Below are positions 11,316 to 19,232 of a stretch of DNA of 53,506 nt, piece by piece. The stretch covers positions 1 through 53,506 of the forward strand of contig CAVROA010000012.1 in assembly GCA_963722715.1 (NCBI GenBank). Reading direction: 5' to 3'. Every line of letters begins with the position of its first letter. Position 1 is the first letter of the stretch. Position numbers and translations under genes: made by a program. The stretch comes from DASQGA01 sp963722715 (lineage in GTDB: Bacteria; Actinomycetota; Thermoleophilia; Gaiellales; Gaiellaceae). The notes under the pieces were generated by a model, which did no database searches, was not told the origin of the DNA, and worked only from the letters and a program-made list of their open reading frames with translations.

Positions 11316-11992
11316 CAGCGGCGTACGCTCTCGATTCTCTCGACGAGCGGGACGAGCTCGCCTACGAGGCGCACCTCCGGACCTGTTCGCGGTGCCGGGA
11401 AGACCTCGCCGCGGCTCGGGACACCGCCGGTCTACTCGCGTACGGAACCGCAGCTCACGCCCCTTCGCCCGCTTTGCGCGAGCGGATTCTGGAGCAGGCT
11501 CGCAGCGAACGTACCAACGTGGTCCCGATTCGCCGGCGCTGGGCTCTCCCGGCCGCCGCCTCGATCGCAGCAGTGGCCGCGATGGCTGCGATCGGCCTCG
11601 GCATCTGGGCGAGCTCGCTGCGGTCGGACCTGAACGCCGAGCAGGAAGCACGAACCGGCCTCGAGCAGGTCGTCAGCGTGATCTCTGATCCGCGATCTGA
11701 GCGCGCCTCCGCCACGGTCGGGAGCGGGACGCTGGTCGTCTCCCCCACGGGCGCAGCAGCCCTTGTCCTGTCGGACCTCGATCCTGCTCCCCGCGGCAAG
11801 ACGTACGAGATCTGGGTGGCCGAAGATCGCGCGCCGGAGCCCGCCGGCCTGTTCCAGACCACCGGCGAAAGAACGCATGTGGCAGTGACGCGACCTGTGC
11901 CGACGGGGGCGACCGTCCTGGTTACGCTCGAGCCGGCCGGCGGCAGGACGAGGCCTTCCGGTGCGCCGCTGTTTGCGGCCACCGCTGCTTGA
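11288..11992 (+). CDS. anti-sigma factor, RskA-like, with zinc motif
   Basis: 234 residues. The cytoplasmic N-terminus has a ZAS-type zinc motif H29-x3-C33-x2-C36, which binds and holds the sigma factor. A basic stretch leads to one membrane helix (about 82-102). The outside part (about 140-234) is an RskA-like domain with TLVVSPTGAAALVLSDL, GKTYEIWVAED and PAGLFQTTG. A periplasmic signal would trigger proteolysis or release the sigma factor, as known for SigK/RskA; the signal here is not known. The ATG lies inside the sigma gene with AGGA just upstream. Confidence 0.88.
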   Translation: MGHEDFHELTAAYALDSLDERDELAYEAHLRTCSRCREDLAAARDTAGLLAYGTAAHAPSPALRERILEQARSERTNVVPIRRRWALPAAASIAAVAAMAAIGLGIWASSLRSDLNAEQEARTGLEQVVSVISDPRSERASATVGSGTLVVSPTGAAALVLSDLDPAPRGKTYEIWVAEDRAPEPAGLFQTTGERTHVAVTRPVPTGATVLVTLEPAGGRTRPSGAPLFAATAA

Positions 11993-12043
11993 ATTCCGCT
12001 CCGTCGGGCCACCCGCCGCACTGCGACTACAATCCGGCCCTTC

Positions 12044-14512
12044 GTGCTGTTTCGACGAAGCAAGACGCCGAAGCCCCGTCGGCGCAGGATTCGCAAGCTC
12101 CGAGCGCTCGTCCTGCTGCTCGTGGTCGGCCTCCTCTCGATGGTGGCCTTCACCTACGGACTCGTGACGGCGATCGCCAGCGAGATCCCCAGGCTGGATC
12201 CCGCAAACCAGGCCAAGGACCTGAGCCAGGACGGCTACGTCTACGCGTCCGACGGCAAGACGATCCTCGCGGTCCTGCGCGGCGAGGAGAGCAGGGTGAT
12301 CGTGACCTCCGACCAGATTGCTCCGGTGATGAAGCAAGCGATCGTCGCCGTCGAGGACCGCCGCTATTGGGAGCATCGGGGCGTCGACGTGCGCGGGATC
12401 GCGCGCGCGGTCTGGTCCGACATCAGGCACAAGGAGGTCGTCCAGGGCGGCTCGACGATCACGCAGCAGTTCGTGAAGAACACGGTCACTGAGAACGACC
12501 GCACGATCAGCCGCAAGCTGAAGGAGGCTGCGCTCGCCTGGCAACTCGAGCGGCGCTGGTCGAAGGACCGGATTCTGACTGCCTATCTGAACACGATCTT
12601 CTTCGGGAACGGTGCCTACGGCATCCAGATGGCTGCGCGGGTCTACTTCGACAAGCCGGCCGCGGACTTGACGCTCGCCGAGGCGGCCCTCCTCGCCGGC
12701 ATTCCTGCGAACCCCTCGGCCTACGACCCGATCACGAGCCCGACGACGGCGCGGGCGCGGCGCGACACGGTGCTCGGCCTCATGCGGACACAAGGCCTCG
12801 TGACCCGCGCAGACTACGAGCGGGCGCTGAAGGCGCCGCTCCCTCGCCCGGAGGACGTGCGGCTCCCGGGCGCGCGGCGGCCCGCACAGTACTTCGCGGA
12901 ATACGTCAAGCAGCAGCTCATCCCCTACTACGGGTCGGGCAAGGTGTTCGGCGGCGGGCTGCGCGTCCAGACGTCGATCGACCTGGAGCTCCAGAACCTC
13001 GCCCGCGATGCGATCGGAAAGTGGCTTCCCGACCCGAAGGGCCCGGCGGCGGCGCTCGTCGCGATCGACCCACGCGACGGCCGGGTGCTCGCGATGGTCG
13101 GCGGCAACAACTTTCGCAAGAGCCAGTTCAACCTCGCCGTCCAGGGCGAGCGTCAGTCAGGCTCGTCGTTCAAGCCGTTCGTGCTCGCAGCCGCCCTTGC
13201 GCAGGGCATCTCGCCCGTCACGAGCTTCACATCGAAGCCGACGCTCATCAACCTCGGTGACAAGCTCTGGTCTGTCCATAACTACGAGGGCTCCTACCTC
13301 GGGACGATCGACCTGACGAAGGCCACGGTCTACTCGGACAACTCCGTGTATGCGCAATTGACCGCCCAGGTTGGCCCGAAGAACGTGGCTCGCATGGCCC
13401 ACGCGCTCGGCATCAACAGCCGCCTGAACGACTACTTCGGGATCGGGCTCGGCGTCGAGGCGGTGAACCCGCTCGAGATGGCGCGGGCCTTCTCGACCTT
13501 CGCGAACAACGGCGCGCGCGTCGACGGCCGCCTGCTCGGGAACGTCCCGCGTGCGGTCCTCTGGGTCGGGGAAGACTGTAAGGGCCGCACCGCCCGGCTC
13601 ATCGAGGGCCAGTGCAAGCGGATCAGCGAGAACACTCCCACCGGGAAGCAGGTTCTCGACCCGAACAAGGCGGCGACGGTGACCTCGATCCTGTCCCAGG
13701 TCGTCCGCAGCGGGACCGGGAAGCGAGCGGCCCTCGTCGACCGCCAGGTCGCCGGGAAGACCGGCACGACCGAGAACTACGGGGACGCCTGGTTCGTCGG
13801 ATACACCCCCCAGCTCGCAGTCGCGGTCTGGGTGGGCTATCCCTCCACCCTGCGCCCGATGGAGACCGAGTTCCAGGGAGATCCCGTCGCGGGAGGAACG
13901 TTCCCAGCCATGATCTGGAAGACGTTCGCCCAGAGCGCCCTCAGGGTGAAAAACGAGGCGCCCGAGCTCTTCCCTGCACCCCTGTACGAGCCTGCCGTGC
14001 CGTACCAGGTCGTCTACCGGAACAACCGGTGGCTCCTGGACAACGGCAACTGTGAGGATACCCACCAGGTCATGTACGTCTCCGGGTTCGGGCCGGAGAA
14101 GGAGGCCTCCTGCAAGCCGAACGAGGTCGACGTTCCCCGGGTCGTCGGAGCGTCGCTCGAGGATGCGAAAGCACGGCTCGCCAGTACGCCGCTCGAGGCG
14201 CAGGTCGTGACCCGGCCGGCCAAGACCGGCGAGCGCATCGGCTACGTCGTCGCGCAGTTCCCGGCTCGGGGGACGCTCTCCTCCTTCGCCACCGTGCGCC
14301 TCGTGATCCCGCGAGCCCTCCACGGCGTCGTGCCCGATCTCATCGGGCTGACGATCGAGCAGGCCAGGGTCAAGCTCCGGCGGAACGGGCTGGAGGCGAT
14401 CGTCGAGGCCTCCGGGGACGGAGAGCCCGGCGTCGTCCTCGGCCAGAGCCTCGAACCGGGCATCGCCGCCGGACGCGACACGACGATCAGGCTGGTCGTA
14501 GCGCGCGGCTGA
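12044..14512 (+). CDS. bifunctional class A penicillin-binding protein with PASTA domains
   Basis: 822 residues. A basic cytoplasmic tail and one membrane helix (about 20-42) are followed by a GT51 glycosyltransferase domain (E104 in EDRRYWEH; GGSTITQQ near 135-142), then a transpeptidase domain with S374-S-F-K377, an SDN motif near 444-446 and K572-T-G-T. Two PASTA repeats fill about 690-822. It polymerises and cross-links peptidoglycan outside the membrane. The GTG at 12044 follows a -10-like TACAAT (12028-12033) with 10 nt between, so the leader should be very short. The 3' end overlaps the convergent mpg gene by 26 bp. Confidence 0.95.
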   Translation: MLFRRSKTPKPRRRRIRKLRALVLLLVVGLLSMVAFTYGLVTAIASEIPRLDPANQAKDLSQDGYVYASDGKTILAVLRGEESRVIVTSDQIAPVMKQAIVAVEDRRYWEHRGVDVRGIARAVWSDIRHKEVVQGGSTITQQFVKNTVTENDRTISRKLKEAALAWQLERRWSKDRILTAYLNTIFFGNGAYGIQMAARVYFDKPAADLTLAEAALLAGIPANPSAYDPITSPTTARARRDTVLGLMRTQGLVTRADYERALKAPLPRPEDVRLPGARRPAQYFAEYVKQQLIPYYGSGKVFGGGLRVQTSIDLELQNLARDAIGKWLPDPKGPAAALVAIDPRDGRVLAMVGGNNFRKSQFNLAVQGERQSGSSFKPFVLAAALAQGISPVTSFTSKPTLINLGDKLWSVHNYEGSYLGTIDLTKATVYSDNSVYAQLTAQVGPKNVARMAHALGINSRLNDYFGIGLGVEAVNPLEMARAFSTFANNGARVDGRLLGNVPRAVLWVGEDCKGRTARLIEGQCKRISENTPTGKQVLDPNKAATVTSILSQVVRSGTGKRAALVDRQVAGKTGTTENYGDAWFVGYTPQLAVAVWVGYPSTLRPMETEFQGDPVAGGTFPAMIWKTFAQSALRVKNEAPELFPAPLYEPAVPYQVVYRNNRWLLDNGNCEDTHQVMYVSGFGPEKEASCKPNEVDVPRVVGASLEDAKARLASTPLEAQVVTRPAKTGERIGYVVAQFPARGTLSSFATVRLVIPRALHGVVPDLIGLTIEQARVKLRRNGLEAIVEASGDGEPGVVLGQSLEPGIAAGRDTTIRLVVARG

Positions 14513-15047
14513 GAAAGGGCGAGCCGGCGAGCCCGTAGCGCCAGGGAAGCTCGGCGGCACGCGAGATGCCGACACGGGGGCCACGGACGACGCGCGCCTG
14601 CGCAGGCGCTTCCTCGAGCGTGAACGGCCGGCGGTCGAGCCGAAGGCCGTCGTGCTCGCCCGTCACTGCGAGCGCCTGACAGAGGCGGCCGGGGCCCGAG
14701 CAGAGGAGCCGCTCGTCCTCGAGGCCGCGCCGCTCGCGCATCACGTCCAGCCCCCGGCTCGGCTCGAGTGCCCGGACGAGCACCGCGGCGGCCGCTCCCT
14801 CCTCCTCACAGACGAGGTTCAGGCACCAGTGGATCCCGTAGGAGCGGTAGACGTACGCGTGGCCCGGAGGGCCGAACATGGAGCGGTTCCGGGCCGTTTC
14901 GCCGCCGAAGCCGTGACTGGCCGGGTCCTCGCGGTCGTAGGCCTCCACCTCGACGATCCGGCCGCCGACCCCGTTCACCACGAGTGTCGCGCCGACAAGC
15001 TCCGGAGCAACGTCGTGGACCGAGCGCGCGAAGAAGTCTCGAGTCAC
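14487..15047 (-). CDS. mpg: 3-methyladenine DNA glycosylase (AAG/MPG family)
   Basis: 186 residues, a normal size for bacterial AAG-type glycosylases, which excise alkylated or deaminated purines. Visible family blocks are VEVEAYDREDPASHGF (the catalytic Glu region), RNRSMFGPPGHAYVYRSYGIHWCLN and CSGPGRLCQAL. The GTG start at 15047 overlaps the stop of the RemA-like gene as GTGA, so the pair is likely co-translated. The end overlaps the PBP gene by 26 bp tail to tail. Confidence 0.93.
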   Translation of the reverse strand: MTRDFFARSVHDVAPELVGATLVVNGVGGRIVEVEAYDREDPASHGFGGETARNRSMFGPPGHAYVYRSYGIHWCLNLVCEEEGAAAAVLVRALEPSRGLDVMRERRGLEDERLLCSGPGRLCQALAVTGEHDGLRLDRRPFTLEEAPAQARVVRGPRVGISRAAELPWRYGLAGSPFLSRALRPA

Positions 15048-15445
15048 TCCTCGAAGAGCTGCTCGTCCTCGCGCGGAGTCGCGGTCGCCTCGAGCAGTCG
15101 CCGCGCACGGCGTCCCAGCTCGTCGAAGTCGACGCCGGCTTCCGACTTGATCGAACGGCGAAGCAGCGGCCCGACCCGGTCGGCGTCGTTCGAGACGCGC
15201 TGGGCAAGCGAGAGCGCGTCGTCCAGGAGCGGGCTCGCGAGCGCGTCGCGCTGGCCCATGTCCGCGAGAATCGTCCGCTCGGTTCGAGAGGCGATGACCG
15301 GCTCCGGGATGCCCTCCACCCAGACGAGCGTGCGCCGGCCGCCGCCACGGTCTTTGCCGACGATCGGCTCGAGCCCGTAGATCCTGTCGGCGCGGACGAA
15401 CTTCCCGAATCCGAGAAAGACCATCTTCGGCTGCCCGTCGGCCAT
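15044..15445 (-). CDS. RemA/DUF370-like protein with C-terminal extension
   Basis: 133 residues. The first 55 or so residues (FLGFGKFVRADRIYGL ... GRRTLVWVEGIPEPVIASR) look like RemA/YlzA-type DUF370 proteins, small DNA-binding or matrix-regulating proteins in other bacteria. The remaining 75 residues are helical and acidic-basic, longer than classical RemA, with no known domain that I recognise. The ATG at 15445 sits 6 nt after a -10-like GATAAT (15457-15452), predicting a leaderless transcript. It is followed by mpg with a 4-nt overlap. The family call is moderate; the function is not known here. Confidence 0.6.
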   Translation of the reverse strand: MADGQPKMVFLGFGKFVRADRIYGLEPIVGKDRGGGRRTLVWVEGIPEPVIASRTERTILADMGQRDALASPLLDDALSLAQRVSNDADRVGPLLRRSIKSEAGVDFDELGRRARRLLEATATPREDEQLFEE

Positions 15446-15451
15446 GAAGGG

Positions 15452-15457
15452 ATTATC
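15452..15457 (-). promoter_or_regulatory. -10 box of RemA-like gene (leaderless)
   Basis: GATAAT on the minus strand, with a 6-nt gap to the ATG at 15445. Confidence 0.5.
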
Positions 15458-16608
15458 TACGCCGCCCGCCCGGCGCGGAAGCAACCTGGGGAGCGAGCGC
15501 AGCGGCGACGAGCGCGAGCAGCACTGGAATCACCAACGCAGCTCGCAAGCCGACAAAGCTCGTCACGAGCCCGATCAGGGCAGGCCCGATGATCGACCCG
15601 AGGTAGCTGATCGTGACCACGGCCGCGAGTGCGCTCCTGCCCGAGCGGACGCGCATGTTGCCGGCCGCGCTGAAGACGGTCGGAACGACTGGTGCGAGCC
15701 CCGCTCCGAGAAGCGCGAATCCCGCGATCGCCGCCGCCGTTTGGGGCACGGCAAGGCCTAGAGCAAGCCCCGCACCGCCGGCTGCTGCGCCCCACCTGAC
15801 GACGGCGACGGGCCCTAGCCGGGCGGCGATCCGGTCCATGAAGAAGCGAGAGGCCATGATTCCGACCGCGAAGGCGACGAAGGCGAGGGCCGCCGTCCCT
15901 CGGCTCGCAGCCAGGGTCTCATCGACGTAGACGGCGCTCCAGTCGATTGCCGCTCCCTCTCCGAGGAACGAGCAGAAGCCGATGATCCCGACTAGCAGCA
16001 CGGGCCTCGGAGGCAGGTAGCCGCGTCTTCGGTCAGCGTGAGCTCGCACGTGTGGGACCTCGTCGGCGGCGGCCAGGTACCGGAGGACGACTGCGCTGAC
16101 GAGCACGATCGCAAGCGCCGCCAGCCCGAAGTGCAAACGCAGTGAGACGTCCAGCGCCGCCGCAGCCGCCGCGCCCCCCGAGGCGACGAGCATGCCCGCG
16201 CTCCACGTGCCGTGGATGCTCGACATGATCGGCCGGCCATAGCCGCGCTCGAGAACCACTGCATTGGCGTTCATCGCGACGTCGAGGATCCCGCTGAGCG
16301 CGCCCACGACGAAGAAGGCGGCGGCGAGCTGAGGCAGGCTCTCTGCGAACGCAGGCCCGAGCAGCGACGCGCCGAGAAGCGGGACGCCGCCTCGGATGAC
16401 GACGCGGTTTCCGAGCCGGTCGAGCAACAGCGCCCACGAGTCGGGTTCCGGCAAAGAGCCCCACCGCGAACACGGCAAGAGCGATGCCGAGCTCCGCGTC
16501 CGTGATGCCGGCCTGCTCCTTGATGGCCGGGAGCCGAGGCCCGAGCGTTCCCGAGACAGCGGCGTGGAGAGCGAAGGCACCGACGACGCTCGCCCGCGCC
16601 CTTCGCAT
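15453..16608 (-). pseudogene. MFS transporter, interrupted by one extra base
   Basis: A 12-helix major facilitator protein is encoded in two frames. The N-terminal part (start ATG 16608) reads through helix 2 to GAVA; the rest continues as DRLGNRVVIRGG in the frame shifted by one. Removing one base at about 16422 restores the MFS motif A (GAVADRLGNR) and a 384-residue protein. The site reads GCT-C-GAC. The remaining sequence is intact to the stop, so either the base is a sequence error, the gene is freshly broken, or decoding involves a +1 shift. The closest type is a small-molecule exporter; the substrate is unknown. It lies 10 nt behind the DegT gene and is probably in its operon. Confidence 0.8.
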
Positions 16609-16618
16609 GCTCGGTACT

Positions 16619-17752
16619 TCAGGCGAGAGCGCGAACGAGCGACTCGGCGACCCGCTCCTGGTCCTCGCCCGCGAGCGCGGTGGAGAACGGGAGCGCCAGC
16701 GACCGGGCGCTGGCGGCCTCCGAGACGGGAAGCGTCCCCTCCCGGTACCCGAAGCGCTCGCGGTAGTACGGCTGCAGGTGGATGGACGGCAGATACGGCT
16801 TGGCCGCCACTCCCTGCTCCGCCAGCCGGCCGATGACGCCGTCGCGGTCGATGCTCTCGTCCAGGAGGACGACGTAGACGAACCAGGAGCGCCGGTGGTC
16901 GGCGTCGTCCGCGATCAGAGTCTCAACCCCTTGAATCGGGGCAAGCAGGGCCTCGTAGCGCGCCGCGACCTCTGCGCGAAGCTCGAGGATCCGGTCGAGT
17001 TTCTCGAGCTGGGCGATCCCGACCGCGGACGAAAGCTCGTCGAGCCGGTAGTTGTAACCGAGGCGCGAATGCGTGAGCCACTCGCCCGAGTCGCTCCGGC
17101 CCTGGTTCGCAAGGCTCTTGACGAGGTTCCACTCCTCCTCGCTCTGGACGGCGACCGCGCCTCCCTCCCCCGTCGTGATCTGCTTGTTCGGATAGAAGGC
17201 GAAGACGGCCGGGTGCCCGGACGAGCCGACCGGGCGGCCGCGGTACTCGGCGCCCAGCGCCTCGCATGCATCCTCGAGAATGGCGAGCCCGTGCCGCTCG
17301 GCGATCTTCTCGATCGCCTCGAGCTCGGCCGGGTATCCGAAGATGTGCACCGGGAGGATCGCCTTCGTCCGCGGCGTGATCGCCGCTTCGACGGCGGCCG
17401 GGTCGAGGTTCAGAGTCTCGGGATCGATGTCCGCGAAGACTGGGTGGGCGCCCTCGAAGAGCACGCAGTTGGCAGAGCTGACGAATGAGAACGACGTCGT
17501 GACGACCTCGTCACCCGGCCCGATGCCGGCGAGGCGCACGCAGAGATGGAGGCCCGCGGTGCCGCTAGAGACGGCGGCCACGTACGGCGCGCCCACCCGC
17601 TCGGCGAGGAGCGCTTCGAAGCGGTCGGTCATCGGCCCGAGCCCGAGCCGACCGGACCGAAGCACCTCGAGCACGAGCTCCTCCTCCCGCTCCCCGAGGA
17701 AGGGTGCCGAGAGGCTTATCTCGCCCGTCTCGGCCCGCTGGCCGGTCGTCAC
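16619..17752 (-). CDS. DegT/DnrJ/EryC1/StrS-family aminotransferase
   Basis: 377 residues, PLP-dependent fold type I. It has SSGTAGLHLCVRLAG near the cofactor phosphate site, FGYPAELEAI, EDACEALGAEYRG, and the family cofactor-lysine region FAFYPNKQITTGEGGA. Members transfer amino groups to nucleotide-linked keto sugars or related scaffolds in cell-surface polysaccharide or secondary metabolite synthesis; no sugar genes lie next to it, so the substrate is open. I chose GTG 17752, which overlaps the ilvE stop as GTGA; the longer frame runs into ilvE. Confidence 0.9.
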   Translation of the reverse strand: MTTGQRAETGEISLSAPFLGEREEELVLEVLRSGRLGLGPMTDRFEALLAERVGAPYVAAVSSGTAGLHLCVRLAGIGPGDEVVTTSFSFVSSANCVLFEGAHPVFADIDPETLNLDPAAVEAAITPRTKAILPVHIFGYPAELEAIEKIAERHGLAILEDACEALGAEYRGRPVGSSGHPAVFAFYPNKQITTGEGGAVAVQSEEEWNLVKSLANQGRSDSGEWLTHSRLGYNYRLDELSSAVGIAQLEKLDRILELRAEVAARYEALLAPIQGVETLIADDADHRRSWFVYVVLLDESIDRDGVIGRLAEQGVAAKPYLPSIHLQPYYRERFGYREGTLPVSEAASARSLALPFSTALAGEDQERVAESLVRALA

Positions 17753-18682
17753 GAGCCCGCGACCGGGCTCTTCTCGACGTACTCGAGCCACTGCGACCAG
17801 CGCTCGCTCTTCCCGCGCACGGTGTCGAGGTAGGCGCTCTGGATCTCCTTCGTGACCGGACCGGGCTCCCCGACCTCCTGGTCGTCGACGGAGCGAATCG
17901 GCGTCACCTCGGCCGCTGTGCCCGTCATGAAGATCTCGTCCGCGAGGTAGAGATCCGAGCGGATCAGGTTCGTCTCGTTGACCGTATAGCCGAGATCCTG
18001 CGCGATCTGGATCACGGTGTCGCGCGTGATGCCCGGCAGGATCGAGGAGGAGAGATCGGGTGTCCCGATCGCACCGTCCTTCACCACGAAGATGTTCTCG
18101 CCCGACCCGTCGGCGACGTAGCCCTCGTCCGTCAGGAGGATCGCTTCCTGGTAGCCGGCCCTCGTGGCTTCACCCACGGCCAGCATGGAGTTCAAGTAGA
18201 TACCGGTGGCCTTGGAGACGTGCGGGATCGTGTTCGGACCAACCCGCCTCCACGAGGAAACCTTGGCGCGGATCCCGTGCTCGAGCGCGTCGTCGCCGAG
18301 GTACGTGCCCCAGGGCCAGCTCATGATCACGACGTCGATCGGGTTCGAGCCCGGGCCGACACCGAGCTCCCCGTAGCCGTAGAACGCGATCGGGCGGATG
18401 TAGGCCTCGGGCAAGCCCGTTCACGGCGAGCAGGTCGAGCGTTGCCGTCCGCAGCTCTTCCGGTGTGTACGGAAGCTCCATGTACATGAGCTGCGCCGAC
18501 TTGTGGAGCCGCTGGAGGTGGTCGGTCAGCCGGAAGACGGCCGAGCCCTTGGGCGTCTCGTAGGCGCGAATCCCTTCGAACACGCCCGAGCCGTAGTGGA
18601 GCCCGTGGGAGCCGACGTGGACCTTGGCGTCGGCCCAGTCGACGAGCTCCCCGTTCATCCAGATCTTCTCGGTCTCACGCAC
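17749..18682 (-). pseudogene. ilvE: branched-chain amino acid aminotransferase, one extra base
   Basis: Class IV PLP transaminase of valine, leucine and isoleucine synthesis. The N-terminal frame (GTG 18682) gives MNGELVDWADAKVHVGSH and GSGVFEGIRAYE, up to LLAVNGLA; the next frame continues EAYIRPIAFYGYGELG through GSGENIFVV to the end. Removing one base at 18409-18411 (GCC-C-GAG) joins them into a 310-residue enzyme with the normal length. All family blocks are intact, so the gene may well be functional and the extra base an error or a decoded +1 shift. A -10-like TAACCT lies 10 nt before the start. Confidence 0.85.
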
Positions 18683-18695
18683 GGCGGGGCCTAGG

Positions 18696-19190
18696 TTACT
18701 GGACGCGCGGCTCCTCTTCGGAGAGGTCGGCCTCGCGGCCTTTGGTCAGCCGGACCAGATCCGGAGCCGCGATCGAAGCCATGTGGCGCGACGAGCCCGC
18801 TCCGATCCAAACGACCGGATGGGTTACGAGACGCCGGTCGATCAGCACGACGTCGATGCCCGCGAGCGGGAACGGCGCCACGCCTCCCGCCCGGAAGCCG
18901 GTGGCCCGCTCCACCTCATCCGGGCCTGCGACCTTGGCGCGCTCGCAACCGGCCGCCCGGGCCACCTTCGCCCGGTCCGCCCTGCGGTCGCCGGGCAGGA
19001 GAGCGACGAGCGGGCGGCCGTCACAGATGAAGACCAGGGTCTTGACGATCTGCCCCAGTTCGCAACCGACGGCTTTGGCCGCCGCCTCAGCCGTCGGCGT
19101 CCCCTCCGGAAACTCCTGGACGCTCGCCTCGACCTTCGCGTCGGACAGGAACTGCACGACTCGCTCCACGGGTGCCGGCCAGGGACTCAT
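18696..19190 (-). CDS. YbaK/ProX-type aminoacyl-tRNA deacylase
   Basis: 164 residues with the YbaK fold pattern: an EFPEGTPTAEAAAKAVG helix, GQIVKTLVF with the key lysine, LLPGDRRADRAKVARAAG, and GFRAGGVAPFPL, then a conserved C-terminal loop. Such enzymes hydrolyse mischarged aminoacyl-tRNA (Cys-, Ala- or Ser-tRNA). The ATG at 19190 lies just inside the downstream copy of an 18-bp direct repeat shared with the end of serA. It is in the serA-ybaK-ilvE direction and likely the same unit. Confidence 0.88.
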   Translation of the reverse strand: MSPWPAPVERVVQFLSDAKVEASVQEFPEGTPTAEAAAKAVGCELGQIVKTLVFICDGRPLVALLPGDRRADRAKVARAAGCERAKVAGPDEVERATGFRAGGVAPFPLAGIDVVLIDRRLVTHPVVWIGAGSSRHMASIAAPDLVRLTKGREADLSEEEPRVQ

Positions 19191-19232
19191 TCCGGGAGGC
19201 GGAGGCGCGCGACGCTCATTCCGGGAGGCGGA
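19186..19232 (-). repeat. 18-bp direct repeat at serA-ybaK junction
   Basis: An identical 18-bp sequence occurs at 19186-19203 and 19215-19232, 29 bp apart. The copy at 19215-19232 encodes the last residues and stop of serA; the copy at 19186-19203 contains the ybaK ATG. A local duplication is the simplest explanation. Confidence 0.85.

Noticed and set aside
11432..12793. 453-codon minus frame opposite the anti-sigma and PBP genes
   Set aside because: Antisense shadow; reading is dominated by Arg, His and Asp and has no conserved motif.
13157..14584. 475-codon minus frame opposite the PBP gene
   Set aside because: Antisense shadow of PBP; the coding strand has all GT51, transpeptidase and PASTA motifs.
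17749..18682. Reading ilvE as two separate overlapping genes
   Set aside because: Both pieces are halves of a single class IV aminotransferase with motifs in the right order; one extra base joins them.
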